A stretch of DNA of 64,000 bases from Pannonibacter carbonis (GTDB lineage Bacteria > Pseudomonadota > Alphaproteobacteria > Rhizobiales > Stappiaceae): positions 1-64,000 of the forward strand of contig NZ_PUDR01000010.1 in NCBI RefSeq assembly GCF_003012935.1. The letters run 5' to 3'. Below, piece after piece: positions 54,734-63,457 of this stretch. A program made the position numbers and the translations under genes. A model generated the notes under the pieces. The model was not told the DNA's origin. It saw nothing but the letters and a program-made list of their open reading frames with translations, and did not search any database. The stretch's first letter is position 1. Each line of letters starts with the position of its first letter.

Positions 54734-54923
54734 CGTCATCCCGGACCAGCTGAGCGCCAGCGAAGCGCCGAGCCGGGATCCAGATATCAGCCGCGCGGAG
54801 CGCGACACACTGGTCCAGCGCGCGCCTGTCAGGCGAAATTGCATTTGCGCTCGCTGCCGCTCGCACGGGCTCGCTGGATTCCGGATCTGCGGTTCACTGC
54901 CGCTCACCTTGTCCGGAATGACG
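54734..54923. repeat. Palindromic intergenic repeat with CGTCATCCCGGAC ends
   Basis: The block begins CGTCATCCCGGAC and ends GTCCGGAATGACG, near-perfect complements, with inner matching pieces (GGGATCCAGA and CTGGATTCCGG). Repeats with these ends are dispersed in many alphaproteobacterial genomes. It separates the polyamine genes from the dehydrogenase at 55067; nothing else in 54709-55066 is recognisable. Confidence 0.75.
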
Positions 54924-55066
54924 GGGAGGAGGGGAGGCATGGATTTCGTTACGGGGCCATGCGCCATGTCATGGGCTGTTGCGCGGCGATGTGTATCACT
55001 GTCGGCAACGCCCCCTCAGACGGGGCACGCAGCCAATCATGCCATCATCCCATCCGGAGCCCGACA

Positions 55067-56083
55067 ATGTCCGATGCCCGCTACCGTGTCGATGTGTTCA
55101 GCGCCAAGCCCTATGACGCCCGGTTTCTGGATGCGGCGGCAGCAAGGGTGGAGGCGCCGGTCAGCCTCGTTTATCACGACATGCGCCTCACGGAGCGGAC
55201 CATGCCGCTGGCGCGCGGGGCGGATGTGGTCTGCGCCTTCGTCAATGACACGCTGTCGGCGCCGGTGCTCGACGGACTGTCGGATTACGGGGTGAAACTC
55301 GTTGCGCTGCGCTCGGCCGGGTTCAACCATGTTGACCTCAAGGCCGCAGAGGCCTGCGGCATTCAGGTGGCCCGCGTGCCGGCCTACTCGCCGCATGCGG
55401 TGGCGGAGCACGCGGTGGCCCTGATGCTGACGCTGAACCGCAAGACCCACCGCGCCTACAACCGGGTGCGGGACGGCAATTTCGCGCTGGACGGGCTGAT
55501 GGGGTTCGACTTCCATGGGCGCACGGTCGGCATCATCGGCACCGGTCTCATCGGCGAGGTGCTGGCGCGGATCATGACCGGTTTCGGCTGCCGCGTGGTG
55601 GCGCATGACCCGGTGCCAAACCCTGCCTGCCTCGCGCTTGGCGTCACCTATCTGCCGCTGGCCGAACTCTTCGCCGCCGCTGACATCCTGTCGCTGCAGT
55701 GCCCGCTGACGCCAGCCACGTTTCATCTCATAAATGATGAAACGATTGCGCAGATGCGCCCCGGCGTCATGCTGGTGAACACCTCGCGCGGGGCGGTCAT
55801 CGACACGGCCGCCGTGATCCGGGGGCTGAAGAGCGGCCAGATCGGCGCCCTCGGTCTCGATGTCTATGAGGAGGAAAGCCAGCTGTTCTTCGAGGACCTG
55901 TCGGACCGGATCATCCCGGATGACCTCTTTGCCCGGCTCCTGACTTTCCCGAATGTGCTCATCACCGGCCACCAGGGCTTCTTCACCGAGGACGCGCTGA
56001 CGGCCATCGCCGAGACGACCATCGCCAATGTCACGAGCTTCCTCTCAACCGGTGCCCCGCTGCATCCGGTGAAGGCACCCTGA
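55067..56083 (+). CDS. LdhA-like D-2-hydroxyacid dehydrogenase
   Basis: The 338-residue protein is of the D-lactate dehydrogenase type: NAD motif [17 protein letters not shown], catalytic Arg in NTSRGAVID, the Glu in [17 protein letters not shown] (an LdhA hallmark) and the His in TGHQGFFT. It should reduce pyruvate or a related 2-oxoacid with NADH in the cytosol. ATG 55067 gives the family N-terminus; the frame continues upstream through the intergenic repeat, which is not coding. Exact substrate is uncertain. Confidence 0.88.
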   Translation: MSDARYRVDVFSAKPYDARFLDAAAARVEAPVSLVYHDMRLTERTMPLARGADVVCAFVNDTLSAPVLDGLSDYGVKLVALRSAGFNHVDLKAAEACGIQVARVPAYSPHAVAEHAVALMLTLNRKTHRAYNRVRDGNFALDGLMGFDFHGRTVGIIGTGLIGEVLARIMTGFGCRVVAHDPVPNPACLALGVTYLPLAELFAAADILSLQCPLTPATFHLINDETIAQMRPGVMLVNTSRGAVIDTAAVIRGLKSGQIGALGLDVYEEESQLFFEDLSDRIIPDDLFARLLTFPNVLITGHQGFFTEDALTAIAETTIANVTSFLSTGAPLHPVKAP

Positions 56084-56095
56084 CGCAAACGCCAG

Positions 56096-56800
56096 TCAGG
56101 CCCGCCCGAACAGCGCCGGCAGGTCCGTGAGGCTCTTGAGCTGGATCGCTTTCGGATGGTCATCGGGGAAGTCGGCCGCTTCCAGCGCCCAGAGCAGCGG
56201 GTAGGGGACGTGAATGGCGGTGGCGCCCAGTTCAAGGACGGGCAGGATGTCGGAGCGCACCGAGTTGCCGATCATGATCACCTTCGACATGTCGTCGGTG
56301 TAGCGGGCAAAAACCCGGGCGTAGACCTCCGGCGACTTCTCGCTGACCACATCGACGGCGGTGAAGTGCTTCTGCAGGCCCGAGGCGGCGATCTTGCGTT
56401 CCTGGTCGAACAGGTCGCCCTTGGTGATGAGGATCAGCGGGGCGATGCCCCGGATGGCGGCGAGGGCCTCGCGCACGCCGACGAGCGGCTCGACCGGGTG
56501 GCCGAGCATGTCCTGTCCCGCCGCCAGGATCTCGCCGATCACCGTCGCCGGCACCTTGCTATCGGTGACCTCGATGGCCGTCTCGATCATCGACAGGATG
56601 AAGCCCTTGATGCCGTAGCCATAGTGGTGGACGTTGCGCCGTTCGGCGGCCACCAGCCGTTCCTCGATGCGGTTCTTCTCGCAATAGGGCGCGAGCAATT
56701 CGGCGAAGCGGGCTTCCGTCAGCTTGAAGAAGCTCTCGTTGTGCCAGAGCGTGTCATCGGCATCGAAGGCGATCACGGCGGGAGACTGCAGCAGCGGCAT
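56096..56800 (-). CDS. HAD-superfamily phosphatase
   Basis: The 234-residue protein has the HAD motifs: I AFDADDTLWHNE with the nucleophile and acid aspartates, II LILITKG, III with Lys in VVSEKSPE and IV MIGNSVRSDI with its acidic residue. The long helical cap after motif I resembles the YjjG/haloacid dehalogenase-like group that dephosphorylates small metabolites. Its stop is 12 bp from the convergent dehydrogenase stop. Substrate unknown. Confidence 0.88.
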   Translation of the reverse strand: MPLLQSPAVIAFDADDTLWHNESFFKLTEARFAELLAPYCEKNRIEERLVAAERRNVHHYGYGIKGFILSMIETAIEVTDSKVPATVIGEILAAGQDMLGHPVEPLVGVREALAAIRGIAPLILITKGDLFDQERKIAASGLQKHFTAVDVVSEKSPEVYARVFARYTDDMSKVIMIGNSVRSDILPVLELGATAIHVPYPLLWALEAADFPDDHPKAIQLKSLTDLPALFGRA

Positions 56801-56833
56801 GGACAGGCTTTCTGGTGGGGGTGACGGGTGGGC

Positions 56834-57115
56834 TCAGGGCCATTGCCGGGCGCCATGAAGCAGGCGCAGGATGAGGATCGAACCGGCCTGTTCGGTGTAG
56901 ACAACGATATAGGTCTGCCGAACGACCAGCTCCCGTGTTGATGCGACACGGCCCGGGCGGCCGAGGTCAGGATGACGCGTCAGTGTTGCGACGCGGGCTT
57001 CCACATCTTGCTTGAACGCCGTTGCGGCAGCTGGATTGTCCGCCGCGATGTAGTCGATGATCGCAAGAAAGTCCTGCGCTGCCAATGGGTGCCACGCCAG
57101 CCGCACCGCAGACAC
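56834..57115 (-). CDS. ParE/RelE-family toxin
   Basis: The 93-residue protein shows the ParE fold: N-terminal LAWHPLAAQDFLAIIDYIAADNPAAATAF helices, HPDLGRPGR, and VVRQTYIVVYTEQAGSILILRLLHGARQWP, the usual C-terminal strand with LHGARQWP. ParE-type members poison gyrase, RelE-type cleave mRNA; the two cannot be told apart here. It uses a GTG start two bases after the antitoxin stop, so the pair is translationally coupled. Confidence 0.9.
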   Translation of the reverse strand: MSAVRLAWHPLAAQDFLAIIDYIAADNPAAATAFKQDVEARVATLTRHPDLGRPGRVASTRELVVRQTYIVVYTEQAGSILILRLLHGARQWP

Positions 57116-57117
57116 CC

Positions 57118-57420
57118 TCAGTCGCCGCTGTCAAGTCGGCCGCGTGCAATCCGCCGGTCTGCTGCCGCCATGACGTCCTCATGCGACACGGGGGCCGAAA
57201 GGTCGTTCAGCGCCTCGGCCACCTTGTCCCGAAACCAGGCGTCATGGGCTTCCGTATCCAGCAACAGCTTCGGGGGAAGGACACCGTCCTGTGCGATCCG
57301 GGTCACGAGGATACGCACCGCATCCGACAGGGATAGCCCGGTGCCATCCAGTGCGGCTGCGGCACGTGCCTTCGTCTCGTCTTCAATCCGGACATGCAGC
57401 ATGCCGGTCTTGGAGGTCAT
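57118..57420 (-). CDS. RelB/DinJ-family antitoxin
   Basis: The 100-residue protein has an N-terminal ribbon-helix-helix domain (MLHVRIEDETKARAAAAL, GLSLSDAVRILVTRI) that binds operator DNA as a dimer, and a variable C-terminal segment that would wrap the toxin. It precedes the ParE-like toxin, the usual order, and the complex would autorepress the pair. A likely chromosomal type II toxin-antitoxin module. Confidence 0.9.
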   Translation of the reverse strand: MTSKTGMLHVRIEDETKARAAAALDGTGLSLSDAVRILVTRIAQDGVLPPKLLLDTEAHDAWFRDKVAEALNDLSAPVSHEDVMAAADRRIARGRLDSGD

Positions 57421-57493
57421 GAGAAGTCTCCTGGGCTGTTGGCCGCGCGTCTGGTTCCTGCCGACTGTATCTCAAACGCGATACGCTATCAAT

Positions 57494-59365
57494 TCACCCT
57501 GCCTCCAGTTCCGAAGACAGGGCCAGCCAATCCTCCTCGGTCGACGTCAGCTTCTTTTCGCAGAAGGCGCGTTCCTTGGCGAATTTGGAGGCCCGTTCGG
57601 GATCACGGGTGAAAAAGTCAGGATCGGCCATCATGGCGTCGATCTTGGCGATCTTTTCCTGAAGCCTGGCCATTTCGGCTTCCGCAGCTTCCAGCTTCTT
57701 GCGCAGGGGCGCGTTCTGGGCCCGTCTTACGGCCGCCTCGCGGCGCTTTTCCTGCGCGTTGGCGGCGCGGGCCTCCTCTTCGCGGGCCTTTCGGACGGCG
57801 TCCGGACCTTGCAGGATGTAGCGGCGGTAGTCTTCCATGTCGCCGTCGAAATTCTTCACGCCGCCATCGGCGACGAGCCAGAGCTGGTCGGCGCAGGCTT
57901 CCACCAGGTGGCGGTCGTGCGAGATCAGCACGACGGCGCCCTCGAATTCGTTCAGGGCCTGAACCAGCGCCTCGCGGCTGTCGATATCGAGGTGGTTGGT
58001 CGGTTCATCGAGGATGATCAGGTTTGGTCCATCGAACGTGGCAAGGCCCAGCAACAACCGGGCCTTCTCGCCGCCGGACAGGTCCTTGGCCGGGGTTTCC
58101 ATGCGGTCGGTTGGCAGGCCGAAACGGGCAACGCGGGCGCGGACCTGTGCCTCGGCCGCCTGCGGCATCAGGCTGCGCACATGGGCGACCGCGCTTTCGG
58201 CCGGGCGCAGTTCATCGAGCTGATGCTGAGCAAAGAAGGCGATCTTCAGCTTGGATGCGCGCGTGATTTCGCCGCCCTTCGGAGCAAGACGCTCGGAAAT
58301 GAGCTTGGCGAAGGTGGACTTGCCGTTGCCGTTGGAGCCGAGCAGGGCGATGCGGTCATCGGTATCGATGTTGAGGGTGAGGCGTGACAGGACAACGCGC
58401 GCGTCGTAGCCGACCGACACATTTTCCAGCTTCAGGATCGGCGGAGCGAGCCGGCCCTGGGGCGCGGGAAAGTGGATCGGCTTGGCGCTTTCCTCGGTGA
58501 GCGGCACGATTGTGTCCATGCGCTCCAGCATCTTGAGGCGCGACTGGGCCTGGCGGGCCTTCGAGGCCTTGGCGCGGAAGCGGTCGACGAAGGCCTGCAT
58601 GTGCTTGCGCTGCGTGTCCTGCTTTTCCTTGGCCTTCTGCTGCAGGATCATGGTCTCGCGCCGCTGCCGGTCGAAACTGTCATAGCCGCCGCGATAGAAG
58701 GTCAGCTTGCCACGGTCGAGATGAACGATGGAATCCACCGCCTTGTTGAGCAGTTCGCGGTCATGCGAAATCAGCAGAACCTGATGCGGATAGCGGGCGA
58801 TGTAGGTCTCCAGCCACAGCGTACCTTCAAGATCGAGGTAGTTGGTCGGTTCATCGAGCAGCAGCAGGTCGGGCTCGGAAAACAGCACCGCAGCCAGCGC
58901 CACGCGCATGCGCCAGCCGCCCGAGAAGGCCGAACAGGGCCGGCGCTGTGCCTCGGCATCAAAGCCCAGACCGAACAGGATCGAGGAGGCACGGGCTTCT
59001 GCCGTATGAGCAGATATATCGGCAAGGCGTGTGTGGATGGCGGCAATGCGGTTCGGATCGGTGGCCGTGTCGGCTTCCGCAAGCAGGGCGGCGCGTTCCG
59101 TGTCGGCTGCCAGAACGACCTCGATCAGGCTTTGCTCCGTGCCCGGCGCTTCCTGGGCGACCTGTCCGATGCGGGATGACTTGGGAATGCTGATCGAGCC
59201 GGTTTCCGACGTCAGGTCGCCGGTGATCAGTTTGAAAAGCGTCGACTTTCCAGCGCCATTGCGCCCGACGAGACCGGTCTTGGTGCGGGCTGGGAGGATA
59301 ACGCTGGCGCCATCGATCAGAAGGCGGCCGGCGATGCGATAGGTGAGGTCATTGATCTGAAGCAT
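57494..59365 (-). CDS. ABC-F family ATPase (Uup/EttA-like)
   Basis: The 623-residue soluble protein has two ABC cassettes: Walker A GRNGAGKST and GSNGNGKST, signatures SGGWRMR and SGGEKAR, Walker B LLLLDEPTNYLDL and LIILDEPTNHLDI, with the P-site linker in between (MILQQKAKEKQDTQRKHMQAFVDRF, KARQAQSRLKMLERM). A C-terminal coiled coil (EEEARAANAQEKRREAAVRRA onward) is Uup/YheS-like. It acts on the ribosome to relieve stalling. ATG 59365 (MLQINDL) starts the first cassette; the frame opens earlier without conservation. Confidence 0.95.
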   Translation of the reverse strand: MLQINDLTYRIAGRLLIDGASVILPARTKTGLVGRNGAGKSTLFKLITGDLTSETGSISIPKSSRIGQVAQEAPGTEQSLIEVVLAADTERAALLAEADTATDPNRIAAIHTRLADISAHTAEARASSILFGLGFDAEAQRRPCSAFSGGWRMRVALAAVLFSEPDLLLLDEPTNYLDLEGTLWLETYIARYPHQVLLISHDRELLNKAVDSIVHLDRGKLTFYRGGYDSFDRQRRETMILQQKAKEKQDTQRKHMQAFVDRFRAKASKARQAQSRLKMLERMDTIVPLTEESAKPIHFPAPQGRLAPPILKLENVSVGYDARVVLSRLTLNIDTDDRIALLGSNGNGKSTFAKLISERLAPKGGEITRASKLKIAFFAQHQLDELRPAESAVAHVRSLMPQAAEAQVRARVARFGLPTDRMETPAKDLSGGEKARLLLGLATFDGPNLIILDEPTNHLDIDSREALVQALNEFEGAVVLISHDRHLVEACADQLWLVADGGVKNFDGDMEDYRRYILQGPDAVRKAREEEARAANAQEKRREAAVRRAQNAPLRKKLEAAEAEMARLQEKIAKIDAMMADPDFFTRDPERASKFAKERAFCEKKLTSTEEDWLALSSELEAG

Positions 59366-59595
59366 GGGCGGATCTTTGGGGGAGCTTTGCAGCGTTTGCA
59401 AGCATCTCGCACAGGACTTTGGCTGTTCCCTGCACGGAGTTGCCAAGGTGTGGCGAGAAATCTCCACGGGCCCTTGCAGGGCGTGCGGGGCAAAGCTATA
59501 GGAACGCGCGAGTTTCCGGCCCGGGGCAATCTGCCCGGGCCATAAGCTGCCCGCCGCTTTTCAAGCGGATTTGACACTTTCAGGAAAGACGACCC

Positions 59596-60018
59596 ATGGC
59601 CATTGAACGCACCTTCTCCATGATCAAGCCGGACGCAACCAAGCGCAACCTGACCGGCGCCATCACTGCCAAGCTCGAGGAAGCCGGCCTGCGCGTCGTT
59701 GCATCCAAGCGCGTCTGGATGAGCTTGCGTCAGGCTGAAGCCTTCTACGCCGTCCACAAGGACCGTCCGTTCTTCGGCGAACTGACCGAGTTCATGTCCT
59801 CGGGACCGACCGTTGTTCAGGTTCTGGAAGGCGAAAACGCCATCCTGAAGAACCGTGAAGTGATGGGCGCCACCAACCCGGCCAACGCCGAAGAAGGCAC
59901 CATCCGCAAGCTGTTTGCCCTGTCGATCGGCGAGAACTCGGTGCATGGTTCCGACGCTCCGGAAACCGCTGCAGAAGAAATCGCGTTCTGGTTCGCCGGC
60001 AACGAGATCGTCGGCTAA
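59596..60018 (+). CDS. ndk: Nucleoside diphosphate kinase
   Basis: The 140-residue enzyme balances nucleoside triphosphates by ping-pong phosphate transfer. It has the N-terminal [11 protein letters not shown], the phosphohistidine His117 in NSVHGSDA, and nucleotide-contact residues in [25 protein letters not shown] precedes the ATG. A strong terminator follows. Confidence 0.98.
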   Translation: MAIERTFSMIKPDATKRNLTGAITAKLEEAGLRVVASKRVWMSLRQAEAFYAVHKDRPFFGELTEFMSSGPTVVQVLEGENAILKNREVMGATNPANAEEGTIRKLFALSIGENSVHGSDAPETAAEEIAFWFAGNEIVG

Positions 60019-60045
60019 TCAGCTGACCATCACGCAAAATCAAAG

Positions 60046-60073
60046 GCCGGCTCCGCGAGGGGCCGGCTTTTTT
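60046..60073 (+). terminator. Intrinsic terminator after ndk
   Basis: GCCGGCTCC and GGGGCCGGC pair over 9 bp (one G-U) around GCGA and run straight into TTTTTT, 27 bp after the ndk stop. Confidence 0.92.
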
Positions 60074-60215
60074 CGTGTCCTGGCACAGGGGCCAAACTGG
60101 CACCTCGATTCTGCGCCGTCTGTTGCTTGACTTCGCTGGCGCAAGGTCTGAAACCTCGGTCAACGTCGCCTGATCGGAGCTTTCGTCCGCTCAGGCACCA
60201 GCCAGCGAGTGTTTC

Positions 60216-62318
60216 ATGAACAAGCCCGCCACGATCACTGCCTTCTCCGCCTGCCCGCACGACTGTCCCTCGACCTGCGCGCTCGAGGTGGAGGTGACGG
60301 CGGAGGGGCGGATTGGCCGCCTGCGCGGGGCGCCGGACAATGACTACACGGCCGGCGTCATCTGCGCCAAGGTGGCCCGCTACACCGAGCGGCTGTATCA
60401 TCCCGACCGGTTGACCCGCCCGCTCCGGCGCGTCGGAGCCAAGGGCGAGGGGCGCTTCGAGCCCATCTCCTGGGACGCGGCGCTCGATCTCATCGCTGAG
60501 AAGTTCCTCGACGCCGAGGCCCGCTTCGGCACCGAGACGATCTGGCCCTATCATTATGCCGGGACCATGGGGCTGGTACAGCGTGACGCAATCCACCGGT
60601 TCCGCCACGCCAAGGGCACCTCGCGCCAGTTCGACAGCTTCTGCACCAACATGGCCTGGACCGGCTATGTCGCCGGCACGGGCCGGCTGTCAGGCCCCGA
60701 TCCGCGCGAGATCGCCCGCGCCGACCAGGTGGTGATCTGGGGCACCAATGCGGTGGCGACGCAGGTCAACGTGATGACCCACGCGATTGCCGCCCGCAAG
60801 CAGCGCGGCGCGCGGATCATCGTCGTCGACGTCTACCGCACCGAGACGATGAAACAGGCGGATGTGGGCGTGATCGTCAAGCCGGGCAGCGATGCGGCGC
60901 TCGCCTGCGCCGTCATGCATGTGCTGTTCCGCGACGGTCTTGCCGACCGGGCCTATCTCGCCCGCTACACCGACTGTCCGGATGCGCTGGAAGCGCATCT
61001 GGCGAGCCGTACACCGGAGTGGGCGGAGGCCATCTGCGGTGTGCCTGCGGCTGACATCGTCAGCCTTGCCCACATGATCGGCAGCGTGAAAAAGACCTTC
61101 TTCCGTCTCGGCTACGGCTTCACCCGCACGCGCAACGGCGCGGTGTCCATGCATGCGGCGGCCAGCATCGCCGCGGTGACGGGCTGCTGGCAGTATGAGG
61201 GCGGCGGCGCCTTCCACAACAACGGGGCGATCTACCAGCTCAACAAGGCGATGGTGGAAGCCCCGGAGCTGAAGACGGCAACGCGCCTCCTCGACCAGAG
61301 CCTCGTTGGCCGGGTTTTGACAGGTGATCCAGAAGCTTTGGCCGGTGGCGCGCCGGTGACGGCCATGCTGATCCAGAACACCAACCCCGCGTCGGTTGCT
61401 CCCGAGCAACGGCTTGTGACCGCAGGATTCGCCCGCGAGGATCTCTTCACCGTCGTGCATGAGCAGTTCATGACGGATACCGCGCGCCATGCCGACATCG
61501 TGCTGCCGGCGACGCAGTTCCTCGAACATGACGACATCTACAAGGGCGGCGGCCACCAGTATCTGATCTTCGGTCCGAAGCTGACCGAGGCCCCCGGCGA
61601 GGCGCGCGAGAACCTGTTCGTCATCAATGAACTGGCCCGCCGTCTCGGGGCGAAGGATCATCCTGGGTTCCACATGACCGCGCGCGAGCATGTCGACTGG
61701 ATGCTGGTCAATTCCGGCTATGGCACGCTCGACGACCTGGAGGCCGGGCGCTGGAAGGACATGCAGCCTGAATTCGAGCAGGCGCATTTCCTTGACGGCT
61801 TCGGACATGCGGATGGCAAGTTCCATTTCCGCGTCGACTGGGCTGAGACCCTGGCCCCGAACCGGCCAGAGCACGGCAAGGCCTTTGGGCCCGTTGCCAC
61901 AATGCCGGAATTGCCGGACTACTGGGACGCCGTCGAGAAGGCGGACAAGGACCATCCGTTCCGCCTGGTGACAGCGCCGGCGCGATCCTTCCTCAATTCA
62001 ACCTTCTCCGAGACCGCTGGCTCGGTGAAGAAGGAAGGCGGTCGGCCCGAGGTCTGGCTGACGGCACAGGACGCCGCGAAGGCCGGCGTGGCCGACGGCG
62101 ACAAGGTGGTGATGGGCAACGCGCGCGGCGAGGTCGTCCTGCACGCCCGGGTGATCGAGGGGCTGGTGCAGGGGACGGTGATCTCCGAAGGGTTGTGGCC
62201 CAACTCCGCCTTCGAGACCGGCTGCGGCATCAACACGCTGACCGGCGCCGACCCGGTCGCCCCTTACGGCGGGGCAGCATTCCACGATACGGCGGTCTGG
62301 ATCCGGCCAGCGATATAG
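60216..62318 (+). CDS. Molybdopterin oxidoreductase (DMSO-reductase superfamily)
   Basis: The 700-residue protein has an N-terminal [4Fe-4S] site (Cys13, Cys17, Cys21, Cys50; C-x3-C-x3-C-x28-C), the large molybdopterin domains (VIWGTNAVATQVN, IIVVDVYRTETMKQADVGVIVKPGSDAAL) and a C-terminal molydopterin-dinucleotide-binding domain (PARSFLNSTFSET onward). No twin-arginine signal is seen, so it should be cytosolic. It matches the single-subunit group found alone in many proteobacteria, whose substrate is generally unknown; no electron-transfer subunits are nearby. A moeA gene for cofactor synthesis lies 1.1 kb away on the other strand. Confidence 0.9.
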   Translation: MNKPATITAFSACPHDCPSTCALEVEVTAEGRIGRLRGAPDNDYTAGVICAKVARYTERLYHPDRLTRPLRRVGAKGEGRFEPISWDAALDLIAEKFLDAEARFGTETIWPYHYAGTMGLVQRDAIHRFRHAKGTSRQFDSFCTNMAWTGYVAGTGRLSGPDPREIARADQVVIWGTNAVATQVNVMTHAIAARKQRGARIIVVDVYRTETMKQADVGVIVKPGSDAALACAVMHVLFRDGLADRAYLARYTDCPDALEAHLASRTPEWAEAICGVPAADIVSLAHMIGSVKKTFFRLGYGFTRTRNGAVSMHAAASIAAVTGCWQYEGGGAFHNNGAIYQLNKAMVEAPELKTATRLLDQSLVGRVLTGDPEALAGGAPVTAMLIQNTNPASVAPEQRLVTAGFAREDLFTVVHEQFMTDTARHADIVLPATQFLEHDDIYKGGGHQYLIFGPKLTEAPGEARENLFVINELARRLGAKDHPGFHMTAREHVDWMLVNSGYGTLDDLEAGRWKDMQPEFEQAHFLDGFGHADGKFHFRVDWAETLAPNRPEHGKAFGPVATMPELPDYWDAVEKADKDHPFRLVTAPARSFLNSTFSETAGSVKKEGGRPEVWLTAQDAAKAGVADGDKVVMGNARGEVVLHARVIEGLVQGTVISEGLWPNSAFETGCGINTLTGADPVAPYGGAAFHDTAVWIRPAI

Positions 62319-62403
62319 TTTCACAGGACGCGAAATAATTGCAATTCATGTGAAATGATTATGTGGTTGACGCTGCAGAGGTCCTCGGGGCGGCGGCCTT
62401 GCG

Positions 62404-63306
62404 TCACGCCACGGGCTGGCAGTCCGGCGAGGCGGCGACTATCGGGTGTGCAGCATGCGTCTCGCGCAAGACCAGAATCGGCTGGTTCCGGCTCTGGAAA
62501 TAGGGCGGCTGGCGCAGATAGCGGACTTCCGAGCCCGGGAGGTTGGTCTCTGCTCTTCCGCCGTAATTCTCGCCGATGATGCAGAGGGATGACGCGAGCG
62601 ACGGATCGGCCTTCAGGCAATCCCGCACGGCCTTGGTGAAGACGCCGGGGCCGGTCAATTGCAGGATTGCCGATTTCGGATTGTGAAACACCCGGTTTGC
62701 GTAGGTGTCTGCATAGTCGCAGATGTAGTCAATCGTGCGCTTCAGGAACGGATGCCCGGCTGCAAAGCCGAAGGACCACTGGATGATGTTCTGCCCAGGA
62801 TGCGGGAAGAAGCCGAGGATTTCCCGGTCCGGCAGGATGTTGCATTCACTCAGTTCATGCGAAAGCACGGCGGTTGCGCCTGCGGGATGGAGGGCGCGGA
62901 TCGGACACGTCACGGCCTTGTTGATGTCGAAATAGTAGCCACCTCTGTCATGCAGCAGGCAGTAGCGGAAAATGTCGGCGCGCATCGGCCCAAACTGTGC
63001 CCCGCAGTAGATCGGGTATACCGGATGCTCCCCCCAGGTCCTTGCCATGTAGTCATCCCGCACCTTGCGATCCATCAGGACGAACTGCAGGTCTGGATTG
63101 TTGGCCCTGAAGGCCTGCAGGGCAGCCAGATGGCGCTTGCCGAACAGGTTCTCTTCCCAGGTTTGATAGACGACCGGGGGGATAGCTGATCGAGAAGTTT
63201 CCGGAGTGATAGCATGTTCGGCGTCTAGAAGTGGAGAAAGTGGATAGTCGAACAGGCGGGCGCGGATATGCTTTGTCCGCTTCAAGAACGATCTTTTTAG
63301 TCTCAT
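62404..63306 (-). CDS. Family 32-like (DXD) glycosyltransferase
   Basis: The 300-residue protein matches sugar-binding DXD-motif glycosyltransferases of the OCH1/capsular type: IPPVVYQTWEENLFGKRH, NPDLQFVLMD, the block RADIFRYCLLHDRGGYYFDINK with the DxN/D metal motif, and a C-terminal LTGPGVFTKAV. It transfers a hexose to a surface polysaccharide or glycolipid, probably at the cytosolic face. The start is unclear: ATG 63306 gives a basic N-terminus, while upstream ATG 63348 or TTG 63381 would add a hydrophobic segment that could act as an anchor. The codons before 63306 are more AT-rich than the rest. Confidence 0.83.
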   Translation of the reverse strand: MRLKRSFLKRTKHIRARLFDYPLSPLLDAEHAITPETSRSAIPPVVYQTWEENLFGKRHLAALQAFRANNPDLQFVLMDRKVRDDYMARTWGEHPVYPIYCGAQFGPMRADIFRYCLLHDRGGYYFDINKAVTCPIRALHPAGATAVLSHELSECNILPDREILGFFPHPGQNIIQWSFGFAAGHPFLKRTIDYICDYADTYANRVFHNPKSAILQLTGPGVFTKAVRDCLKADPSLASSLCIIGENYGGRAETNLPGSEVRYLRQPPYFQSRNQPILVLRETHAAHPIVAASPDCQPVA

Positions 63307-63457
63307 GCTCAAACAAATAAGTAACGTTACGTTAGTCGCCTCAAGCATCCACGCGATCAGGACTATCTTGAGACGCACCAAGGTGGGGCGCCAGACCTAT
63401 AGACCTTGCACAGTGTCCGGAATATGGCGGGAGTATCTTTCCGGTTGAAAACCCCGC

